Source: an uncultured Bacilli bacterium (GTDB taxonomy: Bacteria; Bacillota_I; Bacilli_A; RF39; UBA660). From it: a stretch of 63,048 bases of DNA. The stretch is taken from NCBI GenBank assembly GCA_934102255.1, contig CAKOSN010000007.1, forward strand, positions 1-63,048. The letters run 5' to 3'. Under the pieces are notes generated by a model. The model was not told the DNA's origin. It ran no database searches and saw only the letters and a program-made list of their open reading frames with translations. The position numbers and the translations under genes are program-made. How positions within the stretch are numbered: the first letter of the stretch is position 1; each line of letters begins with the position of its first letter. This document shows, piece after piece, positions 6,952 through 13,568 of this stretch.

Positions 6952-8031
6952 ATGGTTGAATTACCTAAAAGAAGGTCAAGTATTAGCAATAATAAGTTAT
7001 TAATAAAAAAGGATTATAGTTATAGTGATATTGTAGTAAATAATATTAATCCAAATCAAATAAATGCAATCCTAATTGGTATAGATGATTTATCAGCAAG
7101 TATGGATAAATTAATTGAATTTTTGAATTATGATAAAGAAATTCAATTAAAATTCAAGGATTTTGAAAGTGTCATATTTATTGATAAAATCTTAAAAAGA
7201 AGAATAATAAATAAAACTTTTTTAATGGATGATTCGTTAAGAAAAGATAGGGGATATATTGATTTAACTATTTTGAGGAATATTAATTTAACTATTCCCT
7301 TGAATTATTTAATGTGGGGTGTCAAGTTTAATGATTCAATAGAAACATATTGTTTTCTTTTAAACAATACTCAATCAAATTATCTTAATCCTACAAGTAT
7401 TAATGGTAATGAGAAGTTATCTTATGATGATTATGTTAGTATTTCTAGAAAAATTGAAGAATTATCAAAATTCAATTGTAAAAGTGATAAAGAAAAGGTT
7501 GCCCTTATTTCTGATTATATACAAAGTAAAACACAATATATAGATGGATATGAATCTGTATCTTCAAAAGGGACTTTTATTACACCAGATTTTTCCGAAT
7601 ATAATGACTATAGAAGGAAAAGCGGACTTGTTGAAACAGTAATAAATGATAATAATGGAGTATGTATGGGAATAGCAAATGCATCGACTTTATTATTGAA
7701 TAACCCTCAAATTGATGTAGAAGTTGAATCTGTATATGGATGTAGTCATGTTTGGAATAAAGTATTAATTGATGAGAAGTATTATTATTTTGATAACACG
7801 TGGTCAATTACAAGAAACGAAAATATGAGTGAAGAAGGGTTAATAGCCTTATCCTTCACGAGAAAATATTTATTATTTGGTCAAAAGACTGCCAATACTA
7901 TTGGACATCATAATCCCCAATCAATATTTATTTATGATGGGGTTATCTCTGAAGAGGATATGAATAATATTAATTATCAGTCAAAATTTGTATACCAAAG
8001 AGTACCTATTTACAGATCTCGAAGAAAATAA
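6952..8031 (+). CDS. Transglutaminase-like cysteine-protease-fold protein
   Basis: A 359-residue soluble protein without signal peptide, with ribosome site GGCGG 11 bases before ATG. Near residues 235-290 it carries the transglutaminase-core triad in order: NNGVCMGIANAS (Cys), GCSHVWNKVLI (His) and YYYFDNTWS (Asp). The N-terminal two thirds are unrecognised. Papain-like transglutaminase-core proteins act as proteases or peptidoglycan/protein-modifying enzymes; which applies here cannot be told. The gene is flanked on both sides by ISAs1 remnants and sits between cassettes 2 and 3, so it looks like cargo inserted into the TR array. Confidence 0.75.
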   Translation: MVELPKRRSSISNNKLLIKKDYSYSDIVVNNINPNQINAILIGIDDLSASMDKLIEFLNYDKEIQLKFKDFESVIFIDKILKRRIINKTFLMDDSLRKDRGYIDLTILRNINLTIPLNYLMWGVKFNDSIETYCFLLNNTQSNYLNPTSINGNEKLSYDDYVSISRKIEELSKFNCKSDKEKVALISDYIQSKTQYIDGYESVSSKGTFITPDFSEYNDYRRKSGLVETVINDNNGVCMGIANASTLLLNNPQIDVEVESVYGCSHVWNKVLIDEKYYYFDNTWSITRNENMSEEGLIALSFTRKYLLFGQKTANTIGHHNPQSIFIYDGVISEEDMNNINYQSKFVYQRVPIYRSRRK

Positions 8032-8339
8032 AAAAATTATTAGAAGAAGCTGTCGAAAAATTAAGTAATTAGTTTTCTCGGTCGCTTTTTTTATTGTAGA
8101 AAAAACGAGAAATCAGGGATTTTTGAGCCTATTATGATACAATGTATAGCATTTTATCACAATTTGTGTGCCGTGCATGGCATATAACTAGGTGGTGAGA
8201 AGCACAACGCATCAATCGTGAGGTTAGGGCTTAAAGGAAGTGTGGAACAAAATTGTGGCTCAACGTACAGAAATTTGATATAAAGGTCACATAAAAGGAT
8301 GAAGTTACTTTACAAACTAAAGTCCAAAAGATACACGTA
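8032..8339. other. Intergenic stretch, possible group II intron remnant
   Basis: No gene is seen. A loose terminator-like region after the transglutaminase-like gene (AAAAACGAG downstream of CTCGGTCGCTTTTTTT, about 8076-8110) is followed by 8165-8330. That part is richer in G (GGTGGTGAGAAGCACAACGC, GTGGAACAAAATTGTGGCTC) and resembles ribozyme sequence of group II introns, but no domain V or intron-encoded protein is visible. The intron idea is weak. Confidence 0.25.
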
Positions 8340-8426
8340 ATTTTATGTAGTGGTAAGCCCATGCTTGAAACCACTTGAGTCCCTTGTATCTGTTAATTCG
8401 TTAAAATACATAATCAAATCATTCAT
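8340..8426 (-). pseudogene. ISAs1-family transposase N-terminal remnant
   Basis: From ATG at 8424-8426 (minus) the reading is MNDLIMYFNELTDTRDSSG followed by FKHGLTT, closely matching the first residues of the remnant that starts at 6795. The upstream bases also match (AGCAGATATCAAAATTTTATTGAC in both). The two fragments bracket the transglutaminase-like gene. Confidence 0.65.
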
Positions 8427-8569
8427 TTTTTTCAACTACTTTCCACTTACATATATTTTATCGCATTTTAAGCAGATATCAAAATTTTATTGACTTTTTT
8501 TTATGCGGCCGTCCTATCGGAGAGTCTTTTTGGTAGATTAAAATAAGGGTTTTGTATTATAATAGAAGT

Positions 8570-8954
8570 GGAGTTTAAGTACTCTAGAGGAAGTCTAAAA
8601 GAACTAAGGGATTACCTTGTCCCCTTCGAACTTTAATGCGACAAACGGCGCTGCTAATGAGTGGAATTTGAATAGCGCTGGCAATCTTAATCCTTGGGGC
8701 TGGATTCATGATACCTTTGGTGCCCGCCAGATTCCTACTACGATAGAAAATAGTTCTATGAACCGAAAAGTAATGGCTATGGCTTTTACTTAGAAGAAGT
8801 AATCTTTAATATTTTAAAGGTAGTCTATTATTAGATTGGAAACAAGGTTTTTTCTAGGAATTTATTCCTAAATAAATAACATAGATATTATTAGACGAGT
8901 TTTAATAATTAGAAACTATGTTAATGGGTATGTCTTAGGATTATCCCTCTTTTT
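8570..8954 (+). ncRNA. DGR template RNA cassette 3 (TR3 at 8621-8730)
   Basis: The -10 box TATAAT is at 8558-8563. The promoter region repeats that of cassette 2 almost exactly (TTTTGTATTATAATAGAAGTGG) and is preceded by a severed terminator half, CGGAGAGTCTTTTTGG (8516-8532). TR3 is 110 bases: one C is missing in the GC-rich end (GCCCGCCAG), so a full copy would shift the frame. It has eight AAY codons and a distinct middle (CCTTGGGGCTGGATTCATGATACC). The 3' domain has AGTTC-TAT-GAACC and ATTATTA/TAATAAT. The terminator is GGGTATGTC ... GATTATCCC plus T5 (8926-8954). Confidence 0.85.
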
Positions 8955-9002
8955 AGATAATTTAAAGTTTTAAAAAAACTAGAATTATAATATAATGGAA
9001 GG

Positions 9003-9398
9003 GAAGGCTAGTCTTAGTCTTTTGGTTATGTCTATAATTACTGTTATGTTTTTAGTCCCCTTCGAACTTTTCTGCGACGTGGGGCAATGCTAATGAGTGG
9101 AACCTTAATAGCGCTGGCTACCTCAACAACGGTTGGAACGTCACTAACAGTATTGGTGCCCGCCCAGATTCCTACTACGATAGAAAATAGTTCTATGAAC
9201 TCAAAAGTAAATGGTTACGGCTTTTATTTAGAAGAAGTAATCTTTGATATTTAAAGATAGTCTATTAATAGATTGGAAACAAGATGTAACCATGGTTATT
9301 TACCTAAAAATATAATATAGATACTGTTAGACATGATTTAATAGTTAGATACTGTATTATTTACTTCCTTATCAAATTAGTGATAGGGGAGTATTTTA
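9003..9398 (+). ncRNA. DGR template RNA cassette 4 (TR4 at 9057-9167)
   Basis: The -10 box TATAAT is at 8991-8996, and the 5' hairpin is AAGGCTA-GTCT-TAGTCTT. TR4 has nine AAY codons and is the exact source of the 3' half of the VR: codons 21-36 (TACCTCAACAACGGTTGG ...) match the VR with differences only at adenines. Its 5' half cannot be the source (TCT at codon 5, TGG at codon 8, AAT at codon 12). The 3' domain is conserved. The terminator is a perfect 12-base stem ACTTCCTTATCA / TGATAGGGGAGT (9363-9392, with G-U pairs) plus TTTT. Confidence 0.9.
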
Positions 9399-9428
9399 AA
9401 TCATAGAAAAATAACTTATAATATAAGT

Positions 9429-9815
9429 AGAGCATAAGCTCTAGGATTAACCTTTATATATTGTTATTCATTGCCTTGCTTTTAGTCCCCTTCGAACTTT
9501 AATGCGACGAACGGCAATGCTAATGAGTGGTATCTTAATAGCGCTGGCTATTTGAACCCTTGGAACAACGTGGCTAACGGCTTTGGTGCCCGCCCAGATT
9601 CCTACTACGATAGAAAATAGTTCTATGAACTCAAGAGTAACGGTTATGGCTTTTACTTAGAAGAAGTAATTTTTGAAATATCAAAAATAGTCTATTATTA
9701 GATTGGAAACAAGGTTAGTCCTTGGTAATTTGCCTAAATATATAATATAGATACTATTAGACATGATTTAATAGTTAGAAACTATGTTAAGCTCTCCTGT
9801 GAGAGCACTTTTAAT
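9429..9815 (+). ncRNA. DGR template RNA cassette 5 (TR5 at 9487-9597)
   Basis: The -10 box TATAAT is at 9417-9422, and the 5' hairpin is TAGAGC-ATA-AGCTCTA. TR5 (111 bases) has ten AAY codons, a fixed TAT at codon 15 and a distinct 3' half (TTGAACCCTTGGAACAACG). The 3' domain has AGTTC-TAT-GAACT, ATCATAG-type helices and the nested stem ACTATTA/TAATAGT. The terminator is GCTCTC-CTGT-GAGAGC followed by ACTTTTAATTT (9791-9815). A TAG in VR phase stands just before the TR, so no protein reads through it. Confidence 0.88.
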
Positions 9816-9825
9816 TTAAAATGAA

Positions 9826-9895
9826 AAAATAAGTATTTTTGTACTTGCTTAATGGATAAATTAATAATTTAATCATTACCTTTTAGTAAAAATTA
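9826..9895. repeat. Rpn footprint without its gene, between cassettes 5 and 6
   Basis: The spacer joins a piece like the 3' flank of the Rpn gene at 10336 (AGTATTTTTGTACTTGCTT then ATAAATTAA) to a piece like the end of the Rpn leader (CTTTTAGTAAAAATTATAATATAAT), with the coding region absent. It may be an empty or deleted Rpn site. The matches are short, so this is tentative. Confidence 0.4.
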
Positions 9896-9910
9896 TAATA
9901 TAATTGAAGG

Positions 9911-10297
9911 GAAGGCTAGATTTAGTCTTTGGGTTATGTCTATAACTTACTGTTATGCCCTTAGTCCCCTTCGTACTTTAATGCGACGAGCGGCAATGCT
10001 AAGGAGTGGAATCTTAATAGCGCTGGATTCCTTAACAACGGTTGGAACGTCAACACGAGTATTGGTGCCCGCCCAGATTCCTACTACGATAGAAAATAGT
10101 TCTATGAACTCAAGAGTAAATGGCTACGGCTTTTACTTAGAAGAAGTAATTTTTGAAATATCAAAAATAGTCTATTAATAGATTGGAAACAAGATGTAAC
10201 CATGGTTAACTACCGAAACATATAATATAGATACTATTAGACGTGATTTAATAGTTAGAAACTATGTTAAGCTCTCTTGCGAGAGCCATTTTAATTT
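9911..10297 (+). ncRNA. DGR template RNA cassette 6 (TR6 at 9966-10076)
   Basis: The -10 box TATAAT is at 9899-9904, and the 5' hairpin is AAGGCTA-GATT-TAGTCTT. TR6 has eight AAY codons. It is the exact source of the 5' half of the VR: the diagnostic fixed bases TAC (codon 3), AGC (codon 8) and AAG (codon 12) occur together only here and in the VR, and the remaining differences are at adenines. Its 3' half cannot be the source (TTC at codon 21, CTT at 22, AACACG at 29-30). The terminator is GCTCTC-TTGC-GAGAGC plus CATTTTAATTT (10271-10297). Confidence 0.9.
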
Positions 10298-10335
10298 AAA
10301 AAAGCAAGTATATTTCAACTTGCTTGATGTATAAA

Positions 10336-11262
10336 TTAACCTAGATTTTCTATTTCTTTAATAGATAAGCCGGTTAACTTAGATATTGTTTTAATATCCA
10401 AACCAATATTTATGGCATTTTTAGCCATATCTATTGCTTTCTTTTTAGAGCCTTGCTCTTCACCTTCTTCACGAGCCTCAGCTAGTTCAGTATTACGAAC
10501 TATTTCTTTATAATTATCTTCTTCACCATTTTCAAATAGTTTGATATATTTGTCATCGCTTGATAATTCTTTGGCTCTAGCTACTATTTTTTTAGCTTTT
10601 TCCTTACTCATAATTTCACTCAACTCTCTTTCAAATACTTTAAGGTTACATGTAGATAAGATTCTACATATCTTTGCCCATTTTTCTTCTTGTTTGTTAA
10701 GATAAGTATACCGCTTATTTAAAGCTTTATCTATATTAACATTAATAATTTCAATACTATCTTCAGTAATTTTGCCAAAATCATTACGAAATTTACTTCT
10801 TTCTACTAATCCCATTGATGTATGAGGATAAGAATTAAGATTTACTACAATAGTATCAAATATCTTTTTATATTTTCCATCTTCTATTTTTAGACCACCA
10901 CTTGCAATTTTATAAGCATAAAAGGCATTCCTCATAACCATAATACGTGATGAATTCATTTCTAAAATACATCTAGTTTCTTTCTTTTCATGCGGATAAG
11001 AAAGTAATAAATCACTCTTACTATTTGTATCAATCACTGAATATTGCGGAAGGTCTTTAGGCATTAATTTGACTTTGCCTTTAAAATTTTGCTTAGTATT
11101 ATCTTCTATAGTAGAAACAATATATTCAATTAAAGGCATAGCATCATTAGAAATAAACATCTGATTAAACATAATATCCCATATTAAAGGAAACATGAAA
11201 TCAGAAATATTATTTTCTTTGTTATAATGCCATATTTCGATAATTTTGTTTTTCTCTAACAT
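10336..11262 (-). CDS. Rpn-family PD-(D/E)XK nuclease / putative transposase (copy c)
   Basis: 308 residues, starting MLEKNKIIE like the fragment at the window start. The nuclease core lies near residues 75-110: TNSKSDLLLSYPHEKKE (Asp) and CILEMNSSRIM (Glu). It also has the family blocks MFNQMFISNDAMPLIEYIVS, NAFYAYKIASGGLK and ARAKELSSDDKYIKLFE. The C-terminus carries AEAREEGEEQGSKKK and a short helical tail ending in a 'TGLSIKEIENL' motif. AGGAGG precedes the ATG. It stands between cassettes 6 and 7, reversed, with cassette 7's promoter just beyond its leader. It is probably active, as no lesion is visible. Confidence 0.82.
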   Translation of the reverse strand: MLEKNKIIEIWHYNKENNISDFMFPLIWDIMFNQMFISNDAMPLIEYIVSTIEDNTKQNFKGKVKLMPKDLPQYSVIDTNSKSDLLLSYPHEKKETRCILEMNSSRIMVMRNAFYAYKIASGGLKIEDGKYKKIFDTIVVNLNSYPHTSMGLVERSKFRNDFGKITEDSIEIINVNIDKALNKRYTYLNKQEEKWAKICRILSTCNLKVFERELSEIMSKEKAKKIVARAKELSSDDKYIKLFENGEEDNYKEIVRNTELAEAREEGEEQGSKKKAIDMAKNAINIGLDIKTISKLTGLSIKEIENLG

Positions 11263-11445
11263 TGCAAACCTCCTCTTGTATTTTTAAAACAAATTTCATA
11301 GTATCACCTCCCAACTTTGAAGGATATTATTTATCCTCCTAATTATATATATTGGTAAGTGAAGTCTAATTTCCTTCAAAAATTTACATATTTTGCTAAA
11401 AAACTGCAATTTTTTATAAAAAGATTGATAAAAGTTATCTTTTAG
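11263..11445 (-). repeat. Rpn leader repeat, copy c
   Basis: Nearly identical to 29-180 over 150 bases and similar to the copies at 5498 and 39110. It contains the ribosome site for the Rpn gene (AGGAGG read on the minus strand) and ends in GATAAAAGTTATCTTTTAG, directly abutting the -10 box of cassette 7. Confidence 0.78.
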
Positions 11446-11469
11446 TAAAATTTATAATATAATGGAAGA

Positions 11470-11850
11470 GAAGACTGGTTTTAGTCTTTTGGTTATATCT
11501 ATAATGATTACGGTTGTCTTTTTTAGTCCCCTTCGCACTTTAATGCGACGAACGGCAATGCTAATGAGTGGATGCAGAATAGCGCTGGCTATCTTAGCAA
11601 CTGGAACGTTACTAACAATCTTGGTGCCCGCCCAGATTCCTACTACGATAGAAGTTAGTTCTATGAACTTGAAAGTAGCGGCTACGGCTTTTACTTAGAA
11701 GAAGTAATCTTTGGTATTTAAAGATAATCTATTAATAGATTGGAAACAAGGTATAACCATGGTTAATTACCTAAAGATATAATGTAGATACTATTAGACG
11801 TGATTTAGTAGTTAAAAACTATGTTAAGCTCTCTTGCGAGAGCCTTTTAA
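11470..11850 (+). ncRNA. DGR template RNA cassette 7 (TR7 at 11528-11635)
   Basis: The -10 box TATAAT is at 11458-11463, and the 5' hairpin is AAGAC ... GTCTT. TR7 is 108 bases, exactly one codon shorter than most others, so its product would have a shorter loop. It has nine AAY codons, CAC at codon 3 and a unique ATGCAG at codons 15-16. The 3' domain shows a compensated inner stem, ACTATTA paired with TAGTAGT. The terminator is GCTCTC-TTGC-GAGAGC plus CTTTTAAATT (11828-11850). Confidence 0.88.
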
Positions 11851-11869
11851 ATTATTATATAATGATATC

Positions 11870-12245
11870 GGAGTTTTACTCTAGGTTTAATCTATTAAAC
11901 GTACTCTTAGTACTTGTCCCCTTCGAACTTTGATGCGACGTGGGGCAATGCTAATGAGTGGAACCTTAATAGCGCTGGCTATCTCAATCCTTGGAACAAC
12001 GTTACGAACTGGTTTGGTGCCCGCCCAGATTCCTACTACGATAGAAGTTAGTTCTATGAACTTAAAAGTAACGGTTACGGCTTTTACTTAGAAGAAGTAA
12101 TCTTTGATATTCAAAGATAGTCTATTAATAGATTGGAAACAAGGTTAAACCTTGGCAAATGCCTTAATATATAGCATAGATATTACTAGACAAGATTTAG
12201 TGATTAGAAACTGTGCTCTTAAGACTTTTGTTAAAGTCTTAAAAT
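11870..12245 (+). ncRNA. DGR template RNA cassette 8 (TR8 at 11918-12028)
   Basis: The -10 box TATAAT (11858-11863) begins within 20 bases of the cassette 7 terminator. The 5' hairpin is GGAGT-TTT-ACTCT. TR8 has nine AAY codons. The 3' domain carries a re-paired helix: inner ATTACTA/TAGTGAT and outer GCATAG/CTGTGC, differing from other cassettes on both sides of the stem. The terminator is a perfect AAGACTTT-TGTT-AAAGTCTT (12221-12240) with a weak T-run. Confidence 0.87.
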
Positions 12246-12292
12246 TGGATTTAATTGTTTTATAATTTTTAGAAATATAATATAATGGTAGG

Positions 12293-12684
12293 GAAGAGAA
12301 TACTCTTTAGGGTGCATCTATAACCCTATTGTTATGTCCGGCGTTTTTTTTAGCCCCTTCGCTCTTTAATGCGACGAACGGCAATGCTAATGAGTGGAAC
12401 CTTAATAGCGCTGGTTACCTCAACAACTGGTGGGGTGTTAACAACAGTATTGGTGCCCGCCCAGATTCCTACTACGATAGAAATTAGTTCTATGAACTTG
12501 AAAGTAACGGCTACGGCTTTTACTTAGAAGAAGTAATCTTTGAATATCAAAGATAATCTATTATTAGATTGGAAACAAGATGTGTCCTTGGATAATACCT
12601 AAACATATAATATAGATACTATTAGACGTGATTTAATAGTTAGATACTATGTTGCAAGACTTTTCTTTTTGGAAAGTCTTTTAA
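12293..12684 (+). ncRNA. DGR template RNA cassette 9 (TR9 at 12354-12464)
   Basis: The -10 box TATAAT is at 12281-12286, and the 5' hairpin is AAGAG-AAT-ACTCTT. TR9 has ten AAY codons, CTC at codon 3 and CTGGTGGGG in the middle of the second half. The 3' domain is conserved (AGTTC-TAT-GAACT, TCTATTATTAGA, ACTATTA/TAATAGT). The terminator is AAGACTTTTC / GGAAAGTCTT (12656-12680) followed by TTAAAA. Confidence 0.87.
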
Positions 12685-12723
12685 AAAATTATTTATTAGT
12701 TCAAAAAGTATTATAATAGATAT

Positions 12724-13134
12724 GGTATATAATAATATATTCTAGAGAAAGTCTATCTGAACTAAGGTGTTTTCTTAGAGGTAATCACCCCTTCGAACTT
12801 TGATGCGACGAACGGCGCTGCTAATGGGTGGAATCTTAATAGCGCTGGGTATCTCAACCCTTGGACTTGGGTCACTAACAGTAATGGTGCCCGCCCAGAT
12901 TCCTACTACGATAGAAGTTAGTTCTATGAACTCCAAAAGTAACGGCTATGGCTTTTACTTAGAAGAAGTAATCTTTTAGTATAAAAGATAATCCATTAAT
13001 AGATTGGAAACAAGGCTTTTTCTTGGTATTCGTATAAATACCTAAATAAATAATGTAGATGTTATAAGTCTTGAATTTATGACTATAAACTATGTTAAAC
13101 GTGCGCCTCTTTTTTAAGAGACGCTTTAAAAATT
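12724..13134 (+). ncRNA. DGR template RNA cassette 10 (TR10 at 12788-12898)
   Basis: The -10 box TATAAT is at 12712-12717. TR10 has eight AAY codons, including AAT at codon 32 where all others have ATT, CTT or TTT. It also has a fixed GGG at codon 13. The 3' domain re-forms the nested helix with different bases: inner GTTATAA/TTATGAC, outer AATGTAG/CTATGTT. The terminator is GCGCCTCTT / AAGAGACGC (one mismatch, 13103-13124) followed by a weak T-run. It is the last cassette before the ATPase locus. Confidence 0.86.
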
Positions 13135-13142
13135 TTAAGTCA

Positions 13143-13172
13143 TTGACACTATGTATTAGCAAATGTTATAAT
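13143..13172 (+). promoter_or_regulatory. Sigma70-type promoter of the c-subunit-like gene
   Basis: Consensus TTGACA (13143-13148), an 18-base spacer and consensus TATAAT (13167-13172), 30 bases before the start codon at 13202. This is the strongest-looking promoter in the ATPase region. Confidence 0.8.
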
Positions 13173-13201
13173 TTTTAGTAGAAAAAATAGGAGAGATGTT
13201 T

Positions 13202-13447
13202 ATGGAAACAGTATTAGCAGCAACCGCCAACTGTATAGGTTTAATGATAGGTTTAGCCTTTTTAGGACTAGGCATTGGTGTAGGTATTTTAGGTGGAAAA
13301 GTAGCAGAAGCAATCGGACGTAATCCAGAAACAAAAGATGATGTAGTTCACTCCGTAATGAGTATTTTAATTATTACAGCTATATTCATTTTATTATTAT
13401 TTGCTTTTTGCTTCTTATTATTATTTTTCAATCCACTTACAGCATAA
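13202..13447 (+). CDS. ATP synthase c-subunit-like proteolipid lacking the ion-binding carboxylate
   Basis: An 81-residue hairpin protein. I chose ATG 13202 (AGGAG eight bases upstream) over ATG 13196, which is only two bases from the ribosome site. Helix 1 has the Gly zipper GLGIGVGILGGKVAEAIGRNPE and the polar loop has the conserved RNPE. Helix 2 (SVMSILIITAIFILLLFAFCFLLLFF) has no Asp or Glu: where c-subunits carry the essential carboxylate, this one aligns a Thr (or Ile/Ala). Known c-rings need that residue for H+ or Na+ translocation, so this ring could assemble but should not carry ions in the usual way. It is a separate unit with its own promoter and terminator, just upstream of the giant F1-like operon. 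Confidence 0.85.
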   Translation: METVLAATANCIGLMIGLAFLGLGIGVGILGGKVAEAIGRNPETKDDVVHSVMSILIITAIFILLLFAFCFLLLFFNPLTA

Positions 13448-13472
13448 GGCTCTTTTAAAAGGGTCTTTTTTT
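13447..13472 (+). terminator. Terminator after the c-subunit-like gene
   Basis: GGCTCTTTT pairs with AAAAGGGTC (with G-U pairs) and is followed by seven T. It overlaps the stop codon region, so the small proteolipid gene is transcribed mainly on its own and could be made in excess, as a ring subunit must be. Confidence 0.6.
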
Positions 13473-13568
13473 AAGCATTTTTTTAGTTAGCTTTACAAAA
13501 GTAAATAGACAATACTTACAATATATTGTATAATTATATATAGATAGAATAAGAATAAGGAGTCCATT

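Noticed and set aside
8165..8330. Group II intron
   Set aside because: Only a vague resemblance in composition; no domain V, boundary motifs or intron-encoded protein. Kept only as a weak note.
9936..10178. Open reading frame across cassette 6 (and a similar one at 11462-11698 across cassette 7)
   Set aside because: They read the TR in a different phase from the VR, have no ribosome site, and are absent from the other eight cassettes; the cassettes are better explained as RNA genes.
5713..12898. TR copies as decayed C-terminal fragments of target-gene paralogues
   Set aside because: Homology is limited to the VR length, each copy has its own -10 box and structured 3' domain with compensatory changes, and stops stand in VR phase before several TRs. 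Gene decay would not produce this.
5650..13130. Spaced repeats as a CRISPR array
   Set aside because: The unit is about 400 bases, repeats are over 100 bases with patterned differences, and no cas gene is present.
12959..13162. Minus-strand reading frame over the end of cassette 10 and the ATPase promoter
   Set aside because: No ribosome site or recognisable protein; it runs opposite to a clear RNA 3' domain, terminator and sigma70 promoter.
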